The translations under genes and the position numbers were made by a program. From the NCBI RefSeq assembly GCF_000282315.2, contig NZ_AKJN02000006.1, positions 1,488,001 through 1,552,000 on the forward strand: DNA of 64,000 bases, in the 5' to 3' direction. Under the pieces are notes generated by a model. It worked only from the letters and a program-made list of their open reading frames with translations. It ran no database searches and was not told the DNA's origin. Source of the stretch: Pseudomonas sp. GM41(2012) (GTDB lineage: Bacteria; Pseudomonadota; Gammaproteobacteria; Pseudomonadales; Pseudomonadaceae). Numbering within the stretch: position 1 is the first letter of the stretch; the number at the start of each line of letters is the position of its first letter. Below, piece by piece: positions 46,125 to 55,570 of the stretch.

Positions 46125-46272
46125 GACGATGTCCTCATCGGTTGGAGTGATCCAGTCAGGCAACGATAGTCCTCGCCGGCAAATGCGCCACCACCGTTTG
46201 GCCGACCCTGATGACCATCGGCTGCGAGTGTTCTACCCTCGCTAACCCGAAGCCCACAGGATCACCAAACAC

Positions 46273-46698
46273 ATGGACCGCCATCTGATTGTCGTCAGCG
46301 ACGTCATCGAACCTGAAGTCGAACACGTACTCAGCGCCGGGCTCAGTGCCTTCAATGATCAGATGACCGGCATCAACGACCGCCGGTCGCTGGCAGTCAC
46401 GGTTCGTGATCCGGATACCCATCAGGTGCTGGGCGGTATTACCGGGCGTACGTCGCTCGGTCTGCTGTTTCTCGATTTGTTCTACTTGCCCGAGTCACTG
46501 CGCGGCTCCGGGCTCGGTTCTCGACTGCTCAACGCGTACGAGGAAGAAGGCCGGCGTCGCGGTTGCCGCTCGGCGGTGCTCTATACCCTCAGTTTCCAGG
46601 CCCCGCAGTTCTATGAAAAACACGGCTGGCAGCGCTTCGGCGAAGTGACTTGCGACCCGCCAGGCACGAGTCGGGTGTTCATGAGCAAGGCGCTGTGA
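46273..46698 (+). CDS. GNAT-family N-acetyltransferase
   Basis: 141 residues. Acetyl-CoA-binding motif A is FYLPESLRGSGLGSRLL, with a downstream YTLSFQAPQFYEKHGW motif B. The substrate is unknown. The N-terminus (VIEPEVEHVLSAGLSAFND) matches small GNAT proteins common in pseudomonads. It is divergent from the TerB-like gene. Confidence 0.83.
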   Translation: MDRHLIVVSDVIEPEVEHVLSAGLSAFNDQMTGINDRRSLAVTVRDPDTHQVLGGITGRTSLGLLFLDLFYLPESLRGSGLGSRLLNAYEEEGRRRGCRSAVLYTLSFQAPQFYEKHGWQRFGEVTCDPPGTSRVFMSKAL

Positions 46699-46783
46699 AT
46701 GAGCCCGTTTGCAGCCGATCACTCCGCTGATCACTGCGTTTGAGTAAAACGTATCGTCCTGCGCCGATGTTTCATTTAATACC

Positions 46784-46809
46784 CCCGGATTTATCCGGGT
46801 CATTTTTTT
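46784..46809 (+). terminator. Rho-independent terminator after the GNAT gene
   Basis: CCCGGA / TCCGGG stem with a TTTA loop followed, after TCA, by seven T. Located 86 bases after the GNAT stop and before the phosphatidylcholine synthase gene. Confidence 0.8.
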
Positions 46810-46946
46810 GCGGCCCAGCTAAGATTTACAGATGGTGAACCTTATCCCCGGATACCCGGTCGATACATGCAACCTGACTTGGTTTGCCGACACCCCCCAT
46901 TGAAGGGGTGATAACAGGCTTGCTTCACTTTCTGGAGAACGCCCCC

Positions 46947-47663
46947 GTGATATCGACCCTACACATCGCCAGGCTAAAAGCATGGGGCGCCCATGGTTTT
47001 ACCGCCACCGGCGTGGTCACAGCCTTCCTCGCGACCCTTGCCCTGCTGGAAAACCAGGCCACAAACTGCCTGCTGTGGCTGGGCGTCGCCCTGATCGTCG
47101 ATGGGCTGGATGGCGCGTTGGCACGCAAGGTCAATGTCCAGTCGGTACTGCCAAGTTTCGATGGCTCGATCCTCGATCTGGTCATCGACTACCTGACGTA
47201 CGTGTTTATCCCCGCGCTGTTCATTTATCGTTACATCCCCTTGCCGGACTACACGCTGCTGCTGTCCGTGTCGCTGATTCTGGTCTCGTCGCTGTTTTGC
47301 TTCTGCAACGTCAACATGAAGAGCAAAGACAACTACTTCCAGGGCTTTCCCGCCGCGTGGAACGTGGTAGCCCTGTGCCTGTACATCATCGCCCCGTCGC
47401 CGTGGATCACTTTACTCACCATCATCGGCCTGGCGCTGTTGACCGTGACCCGGATGAAATTCCTCCACCCGTTCCGCGTGCGCAAGTTCATGCCGATCAA
47501 CATCGCGGTAACAGCCATCTGGCTGCTGTGCAGCTTGTCGCTGGTGGTCAACCATCCGGTGATCAACCCGCTGGTGATGGGGCTTTGGCTGCTGATGTCG
47601 GCTTACTTCCTGGGGATCTGCATCTGGCGCACGGCGCTGGAGTGGTTCGAAAACTCGCGGTAA
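46947..47663 (+). CDS. pcs: Phosphatidylcholine synthase
   Basis: 238 residues, about eight membrane helices. CDP-alcohol phosphotransferase motif D-G-x2-A-R-x8-12-G-x3-D-x3-D is seen as DGALARK then FDGSILDLVIDY. It condenses CDP-diacylglycerol with choline in the inner membrane. The GTG at 46947 with GGAG nine bases upstream gives the usual family length; an ATG at 46884 would add 21 non-hydrophobic residues. The next gene starts 16 bases after it. Confidence 0.9.
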   Translation: MISTLHIARLKAWGAHGFTATGVVTAFLATLALLENQATNCLLWLGVALIVDGLDGALARKVNVQSVLPSFDGSILDLVIDYLTYVFIPALFIYRYIPLPDYTLLLSVSLILVSSLFCFCNVNMKSKDNYFQGFPAAWNVVALCLYIIAPSPWITLLTIIGLALLTVTRMKFLHPFRVRKFMPINIAVTAIWLLCSLSLVVNHPVINPLVMGLWLLMSAYFLGICIWRTALEWFENSR

Positions 47664-47679
47664 TAAAGGAAGGTAGAGC

Positions 47680-48066
47680 GTGCCCATCCATATCGTGCGT
47701 CTCGGCTCACCGCGCGCCGCCAATGAAGGCCTGCGCCTGGGCACGGTGCGTCGCCCGCCGCGTGGCGTGCCGAAAGCCGAGTTTGCCAGTCGGGATTTTT
47801 ATGACGTGTGGCAGCCGCTGCTGTCTCCCAGCGCAGAACTGGTCGCAGAAGCCAAAGCGGCAGAAGACGCCAAGGCGTGGGAAGTGTTCAAGCGCAAGTT
47901 CAAGACCGAAATGAACCACCCGGCGCCCAGCCAGTTGCTCGATTTGTTGGCAGCGTTGTCCCATCAAACGTCACTGGCCATTGGCTGTTATTGCGAAGAT
48001 GAAGCGCATTGCCATCGGTCGGTATTGCGGGAGTTGTTAAAGGCGCGAGGTGCTCAGCTCAAATAG
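47680..48066 (+). CDS. DUF488 family protein
   Basis: 128 residues starting at a GTG with GGAAGG upstream. Family features: N-terminal IVRLGSPR, the WQPLLSPSAELV segment and the C-terminal CYCEDEAHCHRSVLRELL with clustered Cys and His. DUF488 proteins are uncharacterised; Cys/His pairs suggest metal or nucleic-acid contact. It probably shares a transcript with pcs. Confidence 0.85.
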   Translation: MPIHIVRLGSPRAANEGLRLGTVRRPPRGVPKAEFASRDFYDVWQPLLSPSAELVAEAKAAEDAKAWEVFKRKFKTEMNHPAPSQLLDLLAALSHQTSLAIGCYCEDEAHCHRSVLRELLKARGAQLK

Positions 48067-48144
48067 TCGCTCGCTACTGCGACATTGACCGTTCAAGATC
48101 GGCTCAAAGGATTTTGGCAAAGACACAAGGATTGAGGTCTTAAC

Positions 48145-48630
48145 GTGAATAACCAGATTCGACTTGCAACCCCTGACGATGCGGCAGCCATTAGCCAGGT
48201 CATCATTCAATCGCTGCGTCAGTCCAATGCTCGGGACTACCCGCCCGACGTCATCACCCAGGTAGAGAAAAGCTTTTCTACCGAGGCCATCCGCGTCCTG
48301 TTAAACCAACGCCAGGTCTTTGTCGCCACCCACGATAAGCGTGTAGTCGCCACGGCCAGTCTTGATCAACACGTTGTACGCAGCGTATTCGTAGACCCAG
48401 ACCATCAGGGGCGCGGACTCGGCAAGCAGTTGATGGAGACGATTCAATCTGTCGCCCAGGAAGCACATATCGAGGTACTGCGCGTCCCCTCCTCCATCAC
48501 CGCAGAAGCCTTTTACTTCAAGCTGGGTTATCGAAAAGTTCGCGACGAATTTCACGGGGCCGAGCGTACGATCATCATGGAGCGGCGTTTACCTCGACGT
48601 CAGTTCAGGGCTGACATTCAAATCAAGTAG
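48145..48630 (+). CDS. GNAT-family N-acetyltransferase
   Basis: 161 residues. Motif A is SVFVDPDHQGRGLGKQLME; an N-terminal IRLATPDDAAAISQVI and C-terminal AFYFKLGYRKV complete the fold. The substrate is unknown. GTG start with GAGG seven bases upstream. The next gene begins ten bases after its stop, so both are likely co-transcribed. Confidence 0.85.
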   Translation: MNNQIRLATPDDAAAISQVIIQSLRQSNARDYPPDVITQVEKSFSTEAIRVLLNQRQVFVATHDKRVVATASLDQHVVRSVFVDPDHQGRGLGKQLMETIQSVAQEAHIEVLRVPSSITAEAFYFKLGYRKVRDEFHGAERTIIMERRLPRRQFRADIQIK

Positions 48631-48640
48631 GAGTCGATCT

Positions 48641-49408
48641 ATGCGCATCGCCTTGCTCTCAGACATCCACTTGTCCGTCAACGCGTTACCTTTTCCCGAT
48701 GTGGATGCCGACATTGTCGTTCTCGCCGGAGACATCTCTCGTCCGGCTGCGGCCATTGAGTGGGCTAAATCGTGCCCTCTTCCGGTCGTGTACGTGGCAG
48801 GGAATCACGAGTTCTATGGCAGTGACCTGTTTTCTACCTACGAGCACTTGAACAGGTTGTCGCAAGGGACACAGATCCACGTATTGGAACGCTCGGAGTA
48901 TCTCCACAACGGCGTGCGGTTTTTGGGTTGCACCCTGTGGTCTGACTATCGTCTTTTCGATTCTGCAGAGGATCGGGCACAGGGTGTTGATCTGGCTACG
49001 AAGCTCATGCGGGACTTCACCCACATAAAAATCTCGCCCGATTTTCCAGACCTGTTCAGCCCGGCAGTTTCCCAACTGGTTTTTTTGCAGACAGTAGCCT
49101 GGCTGGAAGACTGCTTCACCCGCGACGGAACGACGCCCACGGTGGTGGTTTCGCATTTCGCACCAACACGGTTGAGCATAAGCCCGCTATTTGAGAATTC
49201 GCCGATTAACGCGAGTTTTGTTTCAGACCTCGAAGACCGGATCAAGGTCTGGCAGCCGGCGCTTTGGCTACATGGCCATACCCATGGGAGCTTTGACTAC
49301 GCGGTGGGCAAAACCCGGGTCATTTGCAATGCCCGGGGTTATGCAAAAAATGGCGTTAATGAAAACCCGGAATTCAATGGCTCATACGTAATTGACCTGG
49401 ATATCTGA
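48641..49408 (+). CDS. Metallophosphoesterase
   Basis: 255 residues. Calcineurin-like motifs: LLSDIHLSVN, VVLAGDIS, VAGNHEFYG, VVVSHFAP and LHGHTHGSF. A phosphodiesterase or phosphatase of unknown substrate with no signal peptide. It follows the GNAT gene closely, and its last 27 bases overlap the converging phaG gene. Confidence 0.86.
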   Translation: MRIALLSDIHLSVNALPFPDVDADIVVLAGDISRPAAAIEWAKSCPLPVVYVAGNHEFYGSDLFSTYEHLNRLSQGTQIHVLERSEYLHNGVRFLGCTLWSDYRLFDSAEDRAQGVDLATKLMRDFTHIKISPDFPDLFSPAVSQLVFLQTVAWLEDCFTRDGTTPTVVVSHFAPTRLSISPLFENSPINASFVSDLEDRIKVWQPALWLHGHTHGSFDYAVGKTRVICNARGYAKNGVNENPEFNGSYVIDLDI

Positions 49409-50257
49409 GGCAGCACGGCCCTGCTTCCTGCAAGCCGGATCCAGAAAACCGAGCAAGGCCTGGCGGGTGTCATGCAAGGCCGCCGGGTGTTCCATATCGA
49501 GGAAATGCCCGGTGTTCTTGATGGTATGGAAGCAGGACTGAGGGGCATGATCGGCAAAAATCCGGGCGTCTTCTACCGAGGTGTACTCATCCCATTCGCC
49601 GTTGACAAACAGCAGCGGGATTTCGATCGCATTGGCACAGGCGACATAGCAATGGGTGTCTTGGGTCAGCACCTCATTGACGTGGAAATGCATCTGCCGG
49701 TACTCGTGCTCGGCCAGGCTGCTGACATGACGGTCATTAAAGCGTTTGAACAGCGATGGCAGGTGCTTGCCGATCGTGCTGTTGATCAAGCGACTGACAT
49801 TGAGGCGGTCACACGCCTGGAGATGGTTCAGGCCGCGCTCCAGGTAATCGCGCATCGGCGCATTGACCCGTGCGGCGAATGAACTGATCACCGCTTTCTC
49901 GATTCGTCGCGGCTGCTGGGCCAGCGCCAACAAGGTAGCCGCACCGCCCCAGGAAAAGGACAGTACATGGTGTGCACAAAAGTGTTCGATCAATTCCAGC
50001 AGTATCGCTGCCTCGTCTTCCTTTCGGATCGGTTCGCCATGGAGGTTGTGTTGCTTTGACTGACCGGCGTAGGGCTGGTCGTAGAGGACCACATTGAATC
50101 GTGGTTGCAGGTAACGCACCGTTTGGGCAAAGGATGCTGTTGTTGCCAGTGAGCCGTTGACCAGAATGATGGTCTTGTTAGCGGCGCTGTTGAGATAGTG
50201 CTCGGTATAAACCTTGTACTTCCCGCAGATCTCGACGATGGCAGTTTTCGGCATCAT
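49382..50257 (-). CDS. phaG: (R)-3-hydroxyacyl-ACP thioesterase/transacylase PhaG
   Basis: 291 residues, alpha/beta hydrolase fold. The sequence follows P. putida PhaG as recalled: VYTEHY, TIILVNGSLATTASFAQTV, VVLYDQPYAGQSK, the nucleophile Ser in VLSFSWGGAATLLAL, the acid in NGEWDEYTSVEDA and the His in TGHFLDMEH. PhaG links fatty-acid synthesis to medium-chain polyhydroxyalkanoate supply; RhlA, the rhamnolipid precursor enzyme, is its paralogue and the less likely alternative. The ATG at 50257 has AAGGA eight bases upstream. Confidence 0.88.
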   Translation of the reverse strand: MMPKTAIVEICGKYKVYTEHYLNSAANKTIILVNGSLATTASFAQTVRYLQPRFNVVLYDQPYAGQSKQHNLHGEPIRKEDEAAILLELIEHFCAHHVLSFSWGGAATLLALAQQPRRIEKAVISSFAARVNAPMRDYLERGLNHLQACDRLNVSRLINSTIGKHLPSLFKRFNDRHVSSLAEHEYRQMHFHVNEVLTQDTHCYVACANAIEIPLLFVNGEWDEYTSVEDARIFADHAPQSCFHTIKNTGHFLDMEHPAALHDTRQALLGFLDPACRKQGRAASDIQVNYV

Positions 50258-50737
50258 GTTACTTTTCCTTGTACCAATTTGAGCTAAACGCAAAGCATGA
50301 AAATGCCCGGACGGCCTTTGTGACCGACGAGTCATGGACTGACCATTTGTTCAGAGTTAAGCAGGGATTTCCCCGTCTGCAAGAACGCAGACGAGTTTTC
50401 CTCGAACCCTAAGTGCTGAACGGACTCGGATCCCGAGGGCGACCATTGAGCGCGTGCTCTCGCGCCCCAACTCTCGCCGCCAGGAATTCGCCCACCTGCT
50501 CCGGTAGCGCAGGCCCGAGCGGAGCAGGCACAGACCTGTTGGTTCGCACAACGCGCGGAAATGCTCGATTGCGGACATCGACGTCCGGAATGTTCGGACC
50601 TCTAGCGCATTTTTCCCGACCTTCTCAATTCCTACACTGGGCCATCAACTTTTGCGCAGTTTGTGGCGTTGGCCTATGCCTCCGGCCCCCGACCAGCAGC
50701 GCAACCTTACCCTTCAAACTAAGCCCAGGAGCTTTGC
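50258..50737. other. Gene-free region between phaG and the oxidoreductase gene
   Basis: 480 bases with no supported gene. It contains a perfect 7-bp hairpin CGTCTGC-AAGAAC-GCAGACG at 50374-50393 with TTTT a few bases after it on the plus strand. 50400-50640 is GC-rich with broken frames and may be a gene remnant. The promoters of phaG and the Gfo/Idh gene should lie at its two ends. Confidence 0.4.
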
Positions 50738-51838
50738 ATGACCATGCCATCTAAAATTCGAGTGGGTCTTATTGGCGTCGGTAATTGGGCCGAGTACGGG
50801 CACTTGCCTGCCCTCAAGCTGCTTCCCGATTACGAACTGACGGCAGTCCACAGTCGCGATCCAGCCAAAGCCACCCAACTGGCGCAGCGCCACGGCATCC
50901 GCTTTGCGCTCGACTCCGTGGAGGCTCTGGTCAATCATCCGGAAGTGGACCTGGTGGTTGTGCTCAACACGGCACCGCAACACGAGATCACCGTGCGGGC
51001 AGCCATCGCCGCCGGTAAAGACGTGTACTGCGAATGGCCGCTGACACCCAGCAAGGCCGTGTCGCAAGAACTGATGGAGCATGCGCAGAAAGCCGGCGTT
51101 CGGCACATCATCGGATTGCAGCGTCGACTGAACCCGGACTATCGCTACGTGCGCGACCTGTTAAAGGACGGCTACATCGGGGAACTGCGTTCGGTACGAC
51201 TACACATCAGTGTCGAATACTTCCAGCGGGAACGCATGGCCGCCCTGCATTTCACCATCCCGCCGGAGAACTTCTCCAGCCTGCTCTCCATCTATGGCGG
51301 TCACTATTTCGATGCTGTGTTCACCATGCTGGGCCATCCAGACAGCATCAGCGCCCTGACCGTCAACCAGTTCCCCGAAGTGACGCTGATCGAGACCGGT
51401 GAGGTGCTGAAACACTCAACGGCCGACCAGATCGTGGTTAGCGGAACCTTCCCCAACGGCGCTGTGCTGACGGTCCATATCGAAGCCGGGAAACGCAACA
51501 ACTACGGCATGCAACTGGACCTGACCGGGACCAAAGGCGATATCAAGATCTGGAACACCACCAGTTTCGGCGATGAGCTTAATGTCATCGATGCAGCCCA
51601 GGGAGACTCGCAGCCTATGCGCACACTCAAGGTCCCGCCGCGCTACAACTGGTTGCCAGAGAACAACCTGGGAGGCAGCCAGCAGGAACTGGCCAATTTG
51701 TATGCCGCCTACGCCAAGGATGTCCGTGACGGTACACACCTGGCGCCCACCTTCGCAGACGCTTTGCGCATGCACGAATTGATCGACGCCATCGAGATCT
51801 CCAACCGCGACGGAGTGCGCCTGAAGCTGGAGGCGTGA
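50738..51838 (+). CDS. Gfo/Idh/MocA-family oxidoreductase, Gal80-like
   Basis: 366 residues. N-terminal Rossmann fold (GLIGVGNWAEYGHLPALKLL). The usual E-K-P catalytic motif is E99-W100-P101 (YCEWPLT), so the Lys is missing. Together with VRDLLKDGYIGELRSV and the C-terminal LDLTGTKGDIKIWN, this resembles the fungal regulator Gal80 and its bacterial relatives. It may therefore have altered chemistry or a binding role. AGGAG precedes the ATG. It converges with the LysR gene, four bases away. Confidence 0.8.
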   Translation: MTMPSKIRVGLIGVGNWAEYGHLPALKLLPDYELTAVHSRDPAKATQLAQRHGIRFALDSVEALVNHPEVDLVVVLNTAPQHEITVRAAIAAGKDVYCEWPLTPSKAVSQELMEHAQKAGVRHIIGLQRRLNPDYRYVRDLLKDGYIGELRSVRLHISVEYFQRERMAALHFTIPPENFSSLLSIYGGHYFDAVFTMLGHPDSISALTVNQFPEVTLIETGEVLKHSTADQIVVSGTFPNGAVLTVHIEAGKRNNYGMQLDLTGTKGDIKIWNTTSFGDELNVIDAAQGDSQPMRTLKVPPRYNWLPENNLGGSQQELANLYAAYAKDVRDGTHLAPTFADALRMHELIDAIEISNRDGVRLKLEA

Positions 51839-51842
51839 AGAA

Positions 51843-52727
51843 TCAGATGCGCAAGTGCGCACTCATGTAGTCAATGAAAACGCGCAGCTTGGGCGAGGCA
51901 TAGCGGCTGGCTGGCCACAGCATCCAGAAGACGACTTGACGGTCCATGTAGTCGTCCAGCACGGTGACCAGTTGGCCGCCCTCCAGCGCTTCGCGCACCA
52001 GGAAGCCGGGCAGGAAGGCAATGCCCCTGCCCTGGATTGCGGCATAGGCAAGAGGCTCGACCGTGTTCGCAGTCATGGTCGCGGGTAGCACCAATTCGGA
52101 CTCGGAGGCTTCGAGCTGCAGCGGCCAACGCTCCAGCTTTCCCGTTGCGGGAAACTTGTGTTGCAAGCAGAAATGGCTTTCCAGTTCACGCGGATGGGCA
52201 GGTACACCATGGCGCTCGAGATACGTGGGCGATGCCACCAGCACATGCGCACAGGAACCCAAGCGGCGCGCGGACAAGCGAGAATCGGTTTGCTCGCCGG
52301 TCCGAATCACCGCGTCGAAACCTTCTTCGATCACATCGACCATGCGGTCGGACATATCGATATCCAGCTCGATCTCTGGATACCGCTCCATGAACCCGTC
52401 AAAAGCCGGCATGAGCAGGTCGCCCAGTTGCGGCGTGCCCACGCGAAGCCGACCACGCGGGTTGCCGGCCAGGCCTGACAACTCGGATTCGGCTGCGGCC
52501 ACTTCGCTCAGGATGCGGCGGCATCGTTCCAGGAACATGGCCCCCTCGGCAGTCAGCGTGACGCTGCGTGTGCTGCGATGAAACAGCCGCACACGCAACC
52601 GCTCTTCCATCCTGACGATGGCCTTGCCCACGGCCGAAGAGGAAACCCCCAGTTGCCGGCCGGCCTCGGTAAAGCTGCGCGTTTCGGCAACTTGCACGAA
52701 CATTGAGATGCTACTCAGGCTGTCCAT
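51843..52727 (-). CDS. LysR-type transcriptional regulator
   Basis: 294 residues. N-terminal helix-turn-helix ISMFVQVAETRSFTEAGRQL, then SSSAVGKAIVRMEERLRV, and a substrate-binding domain typical of the CrgA/DmlR-like LysR group. It is divergent from the Old Yellow Enzyme gene and convergent with the Gfo/Idh gene, so it probably controls one or both. The ATG at 52727 has AGGAA upstream; 36 bases of extra in-frame sequence upstream look non-coding. Confidence 0.88.
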   Translation of the reverse strand: MDSLSSISMFVQVAETRSFTEAGRQLGVSSSAVGKAIVRMEERLRVRLFHRSTRSVTLTAEGAMFLERCRRILSEVAAAESELSGLAGNPRGRLRVGTPQLGDLLMPAFDGFMERYPEIELDIDMSDRMVDVIEEGFDAVIRTGEQTDSRLSARRLGSCAHVLVASPTYLERHGVPAHPRELESHFCLQHKFPATGKLERWPLQLEASESELVLPATMTANTVEPLAYAAIQGRGIAFLPGFLVREALEGGQLVTVLDDYMDRQVVFWMLWPASRYASPKLRVFIDYMSAHLRI

Positions 52728-52874
52728 CACTTTTCCTGCTTGCCCCCGGTAGAGCCCCACCACAAGACGGGATTACGGAAAAACTATCCGAAGTGTTCGG
52801 CATCGCGAGATATTTTTCTCCACGAATTTTACGCCTACATTGCGCCCATCCCACCACTGATAGGTATCGATGTC

Positions 52875-53975
52875 ATGTCCAAACTGCATACGAGCATCCA
52901 AATTGGCCCCTACCAAATTGCCCATCGCGTCGTCCTGGCGCCACTTACCCGCATGCGTGCCGAGCCGGGCGCCATTCCTGGACAGTTGATGGCCGAGTAC
53001 TACGCCCAGCGTACAACCGCTGGCGGGCTGCTGATCGGCGAAGCCACTATCGCCGCAGCCAATGGCAATGGCTACCTCGGTGCTCCCGGTCTGTATGACG
53101 ACAGCCAGATCGCTGGCTGGAAACGTGTGACCGACGCCGTCCATGCCAAGGGTGGGAAAATTTTCCTGCAGCTTTACCATGCAGGGCGCCAGTCCAATAG
53201 CCTGCTGCAGCCGGACGGCGGCCAGCCTGTGGCCCCATCCGTTGTGGACCACGGCGGCCTCGCCTTCACCGAGACCGGCTGGACCCCCGGCACCCCGGCG
53301 CGTGAACTGACCATCGCTGAAATCCGCGGGCTGGTAGACAGCTTCCGCGCTGCGGCCGAACGCGGTATCGCAGCCGGATTCGACGGCGTGGAGTTGCACT
53401 CGGCCAACGGCTACCTGTTCGATCAATTCCTTCAGGACGGCAGCAACAAACGTACGGATATTTACGGTGGCTCGTTCGAGAACCGCAGCCGGTTCCTGCT
53501 GGAAGCGGTAGAAGCGGTGATCTCCGTCTGGGGCAGCAATCGGGTGGCGGTGCGTCTGGGGCCGAGCGGCAATTTCGGCGATATGTCCGACAGCGACCCC
53601 ATCGGCCTGTTCACCTATGTCGCGCGCGAGCTGAACAAGCTGGACCTCGCCTATCTGCATCTGATCGAGCCGCGCATCCTGGGTGTCGCCGAGGACGAGC
53701 GTCGGGACCAGAATCCGGTGGCGTCCCAACTCATCCGCCAGCACTACAAGGGCACCCTTATCGCGGCGGGCGGCTTTTCCGGTGAATCGGCCAAGGCGAT
53801 CCTTGAAGCCGGCGATGCCGACCTGGTCGCTTTTGGCCGCCACTTCATCGCCAACCCTGACTTGCCAGAGCGCCTGCGCAAGGGCTGGCCGCTGAACCCG
53901 TACGACCGCGAGACTTTCTTCGGTGGCACCGAGGTGGGTTACACGGACTATCCTTTCCATACCGAAGCAGCATGA
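52875..53975 (+). CDS. Alkene reductase of the Old Yellow Enzyme family
   Basis: 366 residues, FMN-dependent (beta/alpha)8 barrel. Motifs: VVLAPLTRMRA, FLQLYHAGRQS, the substrate-binding pair in ELHSANGYLFDQFLQDGSN, YGGSFENRSRF, and a C-terminal ADLVAFGRHFIANPDL. It reduces activated C=C bonds of enones, maleimides or nitro-compounds with NADPH, like NemA. The ATG at 52875 starts the barrel. It is divergent from the LysR gene and followed by an SDR and a SnoaL gene on the same strand. Confidence 0.9.
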   Translation: MSKLHTSIQIGPYQIAHRVVLAPLTRMRAEPGAIPGQLMAEYYAQRTTAGGLLIGEATIAAANGNGYLGAPGLYDDSQIAGWKRVTDAVHAKGGKIFLQLYHAGRQSNSLLQPDGGQPVAPSVVDHGGLAFTETGWTPGTPARELTIAEIRGLVDSFRAAAERGIAAGFDGVELHSANGYLFDQFLQDGSNKRTDIYGGSFENRSRFLLEAVEAVISVWGSNRVAVRLGPSGNFGDMSDSDPIGLFTYVARELNKLDLAYLHLIEPRILGVAEDERRDQNPVASQLIRQHYKGTLIAAGGFSGESAKAILEAGDADLVAFGRHFIANPDLPERLRKGWPLNPYDRETFFGGTEVGYTDYPFHTEAA

Positions 53976-54195
53976 CAATCCGCACCGCTGGCAACTGGGG
54001 TCGTAGTACCCCAGCTGTCCAGAAAGCCTGATCCACACCGGACGACTTGCAATCACATCGAATAGTTGCAGGCCCAGCCTCGACTGTCCCGAGCGGCTGG
54101 ATGTTCACACGCGATGGAGAGACCAGGACCATTCAGCTCGAGGCTCACTTCTCGACCTGGACGGCCTTTATTTTCATCCTTCCAGGAGAAGTGTC

Positions 54196-54954
54196 ATGCG
54201 TATGACCGGCAATACTATCTTCATCACCGGCGGCGGCTCCGGCATTGGACGATGCTTGGCCGAAGCCTTCCACACGCTCGGCAATCAGGTGATCATCTCT
54301 GGCCGACGGATGGAGCGGCTACAGGAGACGCTCGGTGCCAATCCGGGTATGGCCGCCATTGAACTCGACGTTACCGACCCGGACAGCATCCAGGCGGCAG
54401 CGCAAAAGCTCATTTCCAATTTCCCGGGCGTGAATGTGCTGATCAACAATGCTGGCGTCATGATGCTGGATCACGCAGACAAGCCAGTGGACGATGCGCT
54501 CGCACTGTCGACCGTCACCACTAACCTGCTCGGCCCGATTCGCATGACCTCGGCCCTGATCGAGCATCTGAAGGCGAAGCCTGATGCGGTCATCGTCAAC
54601 GTTTCCTCAGTTCTCGGCTTCGTGCCGATGGCAGTGACGGCAGTCTATTCGGCGACCAAGGCAGCCCTCCATTCCTACACGTTGTCACAGCGTTATCTGC
54701 TGCGCGAACAAGGCATCCAACTGATCGAAATCGCGCCGCCCTGGGTACGTACCGAGTTGCTTGATAGCAGCGAGGAAGAGCGCGCCATTCCTCTCGACCA
54801 GTTCATTACAGAAGCGATGAAGCAGTTCGAGAGCGGCGTGGACGAAATCCTCGTCTCACCCGCCGAGGCAATGCGTGCAAACCCTGGCCCGAACGAGCAT
54901 GTCTGGGTTAATCAGTTCAACGACATGATCGCGAACGGGCCGGCTTTCGGCTGA
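54196..54954 (+). CDS. Short-chain dehydrogenase/reductase
   Basis: 252 residues. The NAD(P) motif is TGGGSGIGRCLAEAF, NNAG is in VLINNAGVMML, and the catalytic Tyr-Lys is in AVYSATKAALHSYTLSQRY. It resembles DltE-type SDRs; substrate unknown. AGGAG lies upstream of the ATG at 54196; ATG 54202 is an alternative. It lies 220 bases after the alkene reductase gene; a CTGGGG/CCCCAG hairpin at 53995-54014 sits in that gap. Confidence 0.86.
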   Translation: MRMTGNTIFITGGGSGIGRCLAEAFHTLGNQVIISGRRMERLQETLGANPGMAAIELDVTDPDSIQAAAQKLISNFPGVNVLINNAGVMMLDHADKPVDDALALSTVTTNLLGPIRMTSALIEHLKAKPDAVIVNVSSVLGFVPMAVTAVYSATKAALHSYTLSQRYLLREQGIQLIEIAPPWVRTELLDSSEEERAIPLDQFITEAMKQFESGVDEILVSPAEAMRANPGPNEHVWVNQFNDMIANGPAFG

Positions 54955-55012
54955 CCCACGCCACACTTCTTCCGCCATCGTCTGCCCCTCACATTGCTAC
55001 AGGACCAAGACT

Positions 55013-55414
55013 ATGACCGCACGCACACCCGCCGAGAACAAGGCAACCGTTCTCGAAGGCTTCGAAACCCTATTCAACCGCAAGGGTTTGGCTGCAGCCG
55101 AACACTTCTGGTCGCCCTCTTATATTCAACACAGTGCTCATGTGCCCCCAGGCCGCGAGGGCCTGTTCAATCTGGTCGCCGCGGGGTCGCCCACACTGCG
55201 TTACGAATGCCAGTTCGCGGTGGCAGAAGGCGATTTCGTCATGCTGCACGGCCGATTCTCTGGCCTCGGCAAGCCGGTGAACTGGGTCGTGGTCGACATC
55301 CTCCGTCTCGAGAACGGCGTGATGGTCGAGCATTGGGACGTCATCCAGGACGAGGCCACGCGCGAAAGCTCCGCGGGCGGCCATCCCATGTTTGGAGATC
55401 ATTTCCCGGGCTGA
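55013..55414 (+). CDS. SnoaL-like (NTF2-fold) protein
   Basis: 133 residues. Cone-shaped NTF2-like fold signature: N-terminal ENKATVLEGFETLFNRKGL helices, FWSPSYIQHSAHVPPG, and the strands GDFVMLHGRFSG and MVEHWDVIQDEA. Polyketide-cyclase-like members act on small hydrophobic substrates; many are annotated only by fold. It lies 58 bases after the SDR gene and probably belongs to the same transcript. Confidence 0.83.
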   Translation: MTARTPAENKATVLEGFETLFNRKGLAAAEHFWSPSYIQHSAHVPPGREGLFNLVAAGSPTLRYECQFAVAEGDFVMLHGRFSGLGKPVNWVVVDILRLENGVMVEHWDVIQDEATRESSAGGHPMFGDHFPG

Positions 55415-55570
55415 CACCCCCTCCCCCGAACAACCACTCGGTCGTTATTGCGGCGACGAGCAACACAGGGTGGGGCTGTCCGAAAAAGGCAGGCTGGTTT
55501 TGCAGGGTTAGCCGAGATCGACGTGATAAATGGCTTGGTAACGCCGTGGAAGCACCGACAAAAAGCTGTT

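Noticed and set aside
52773..54056. A 427-codon minus-strand frame opposite the alkene reductase gene.
   Set aside because: The plus-strand gene has complete Old Yellow Enzyme motifs; the opposite frame has none.
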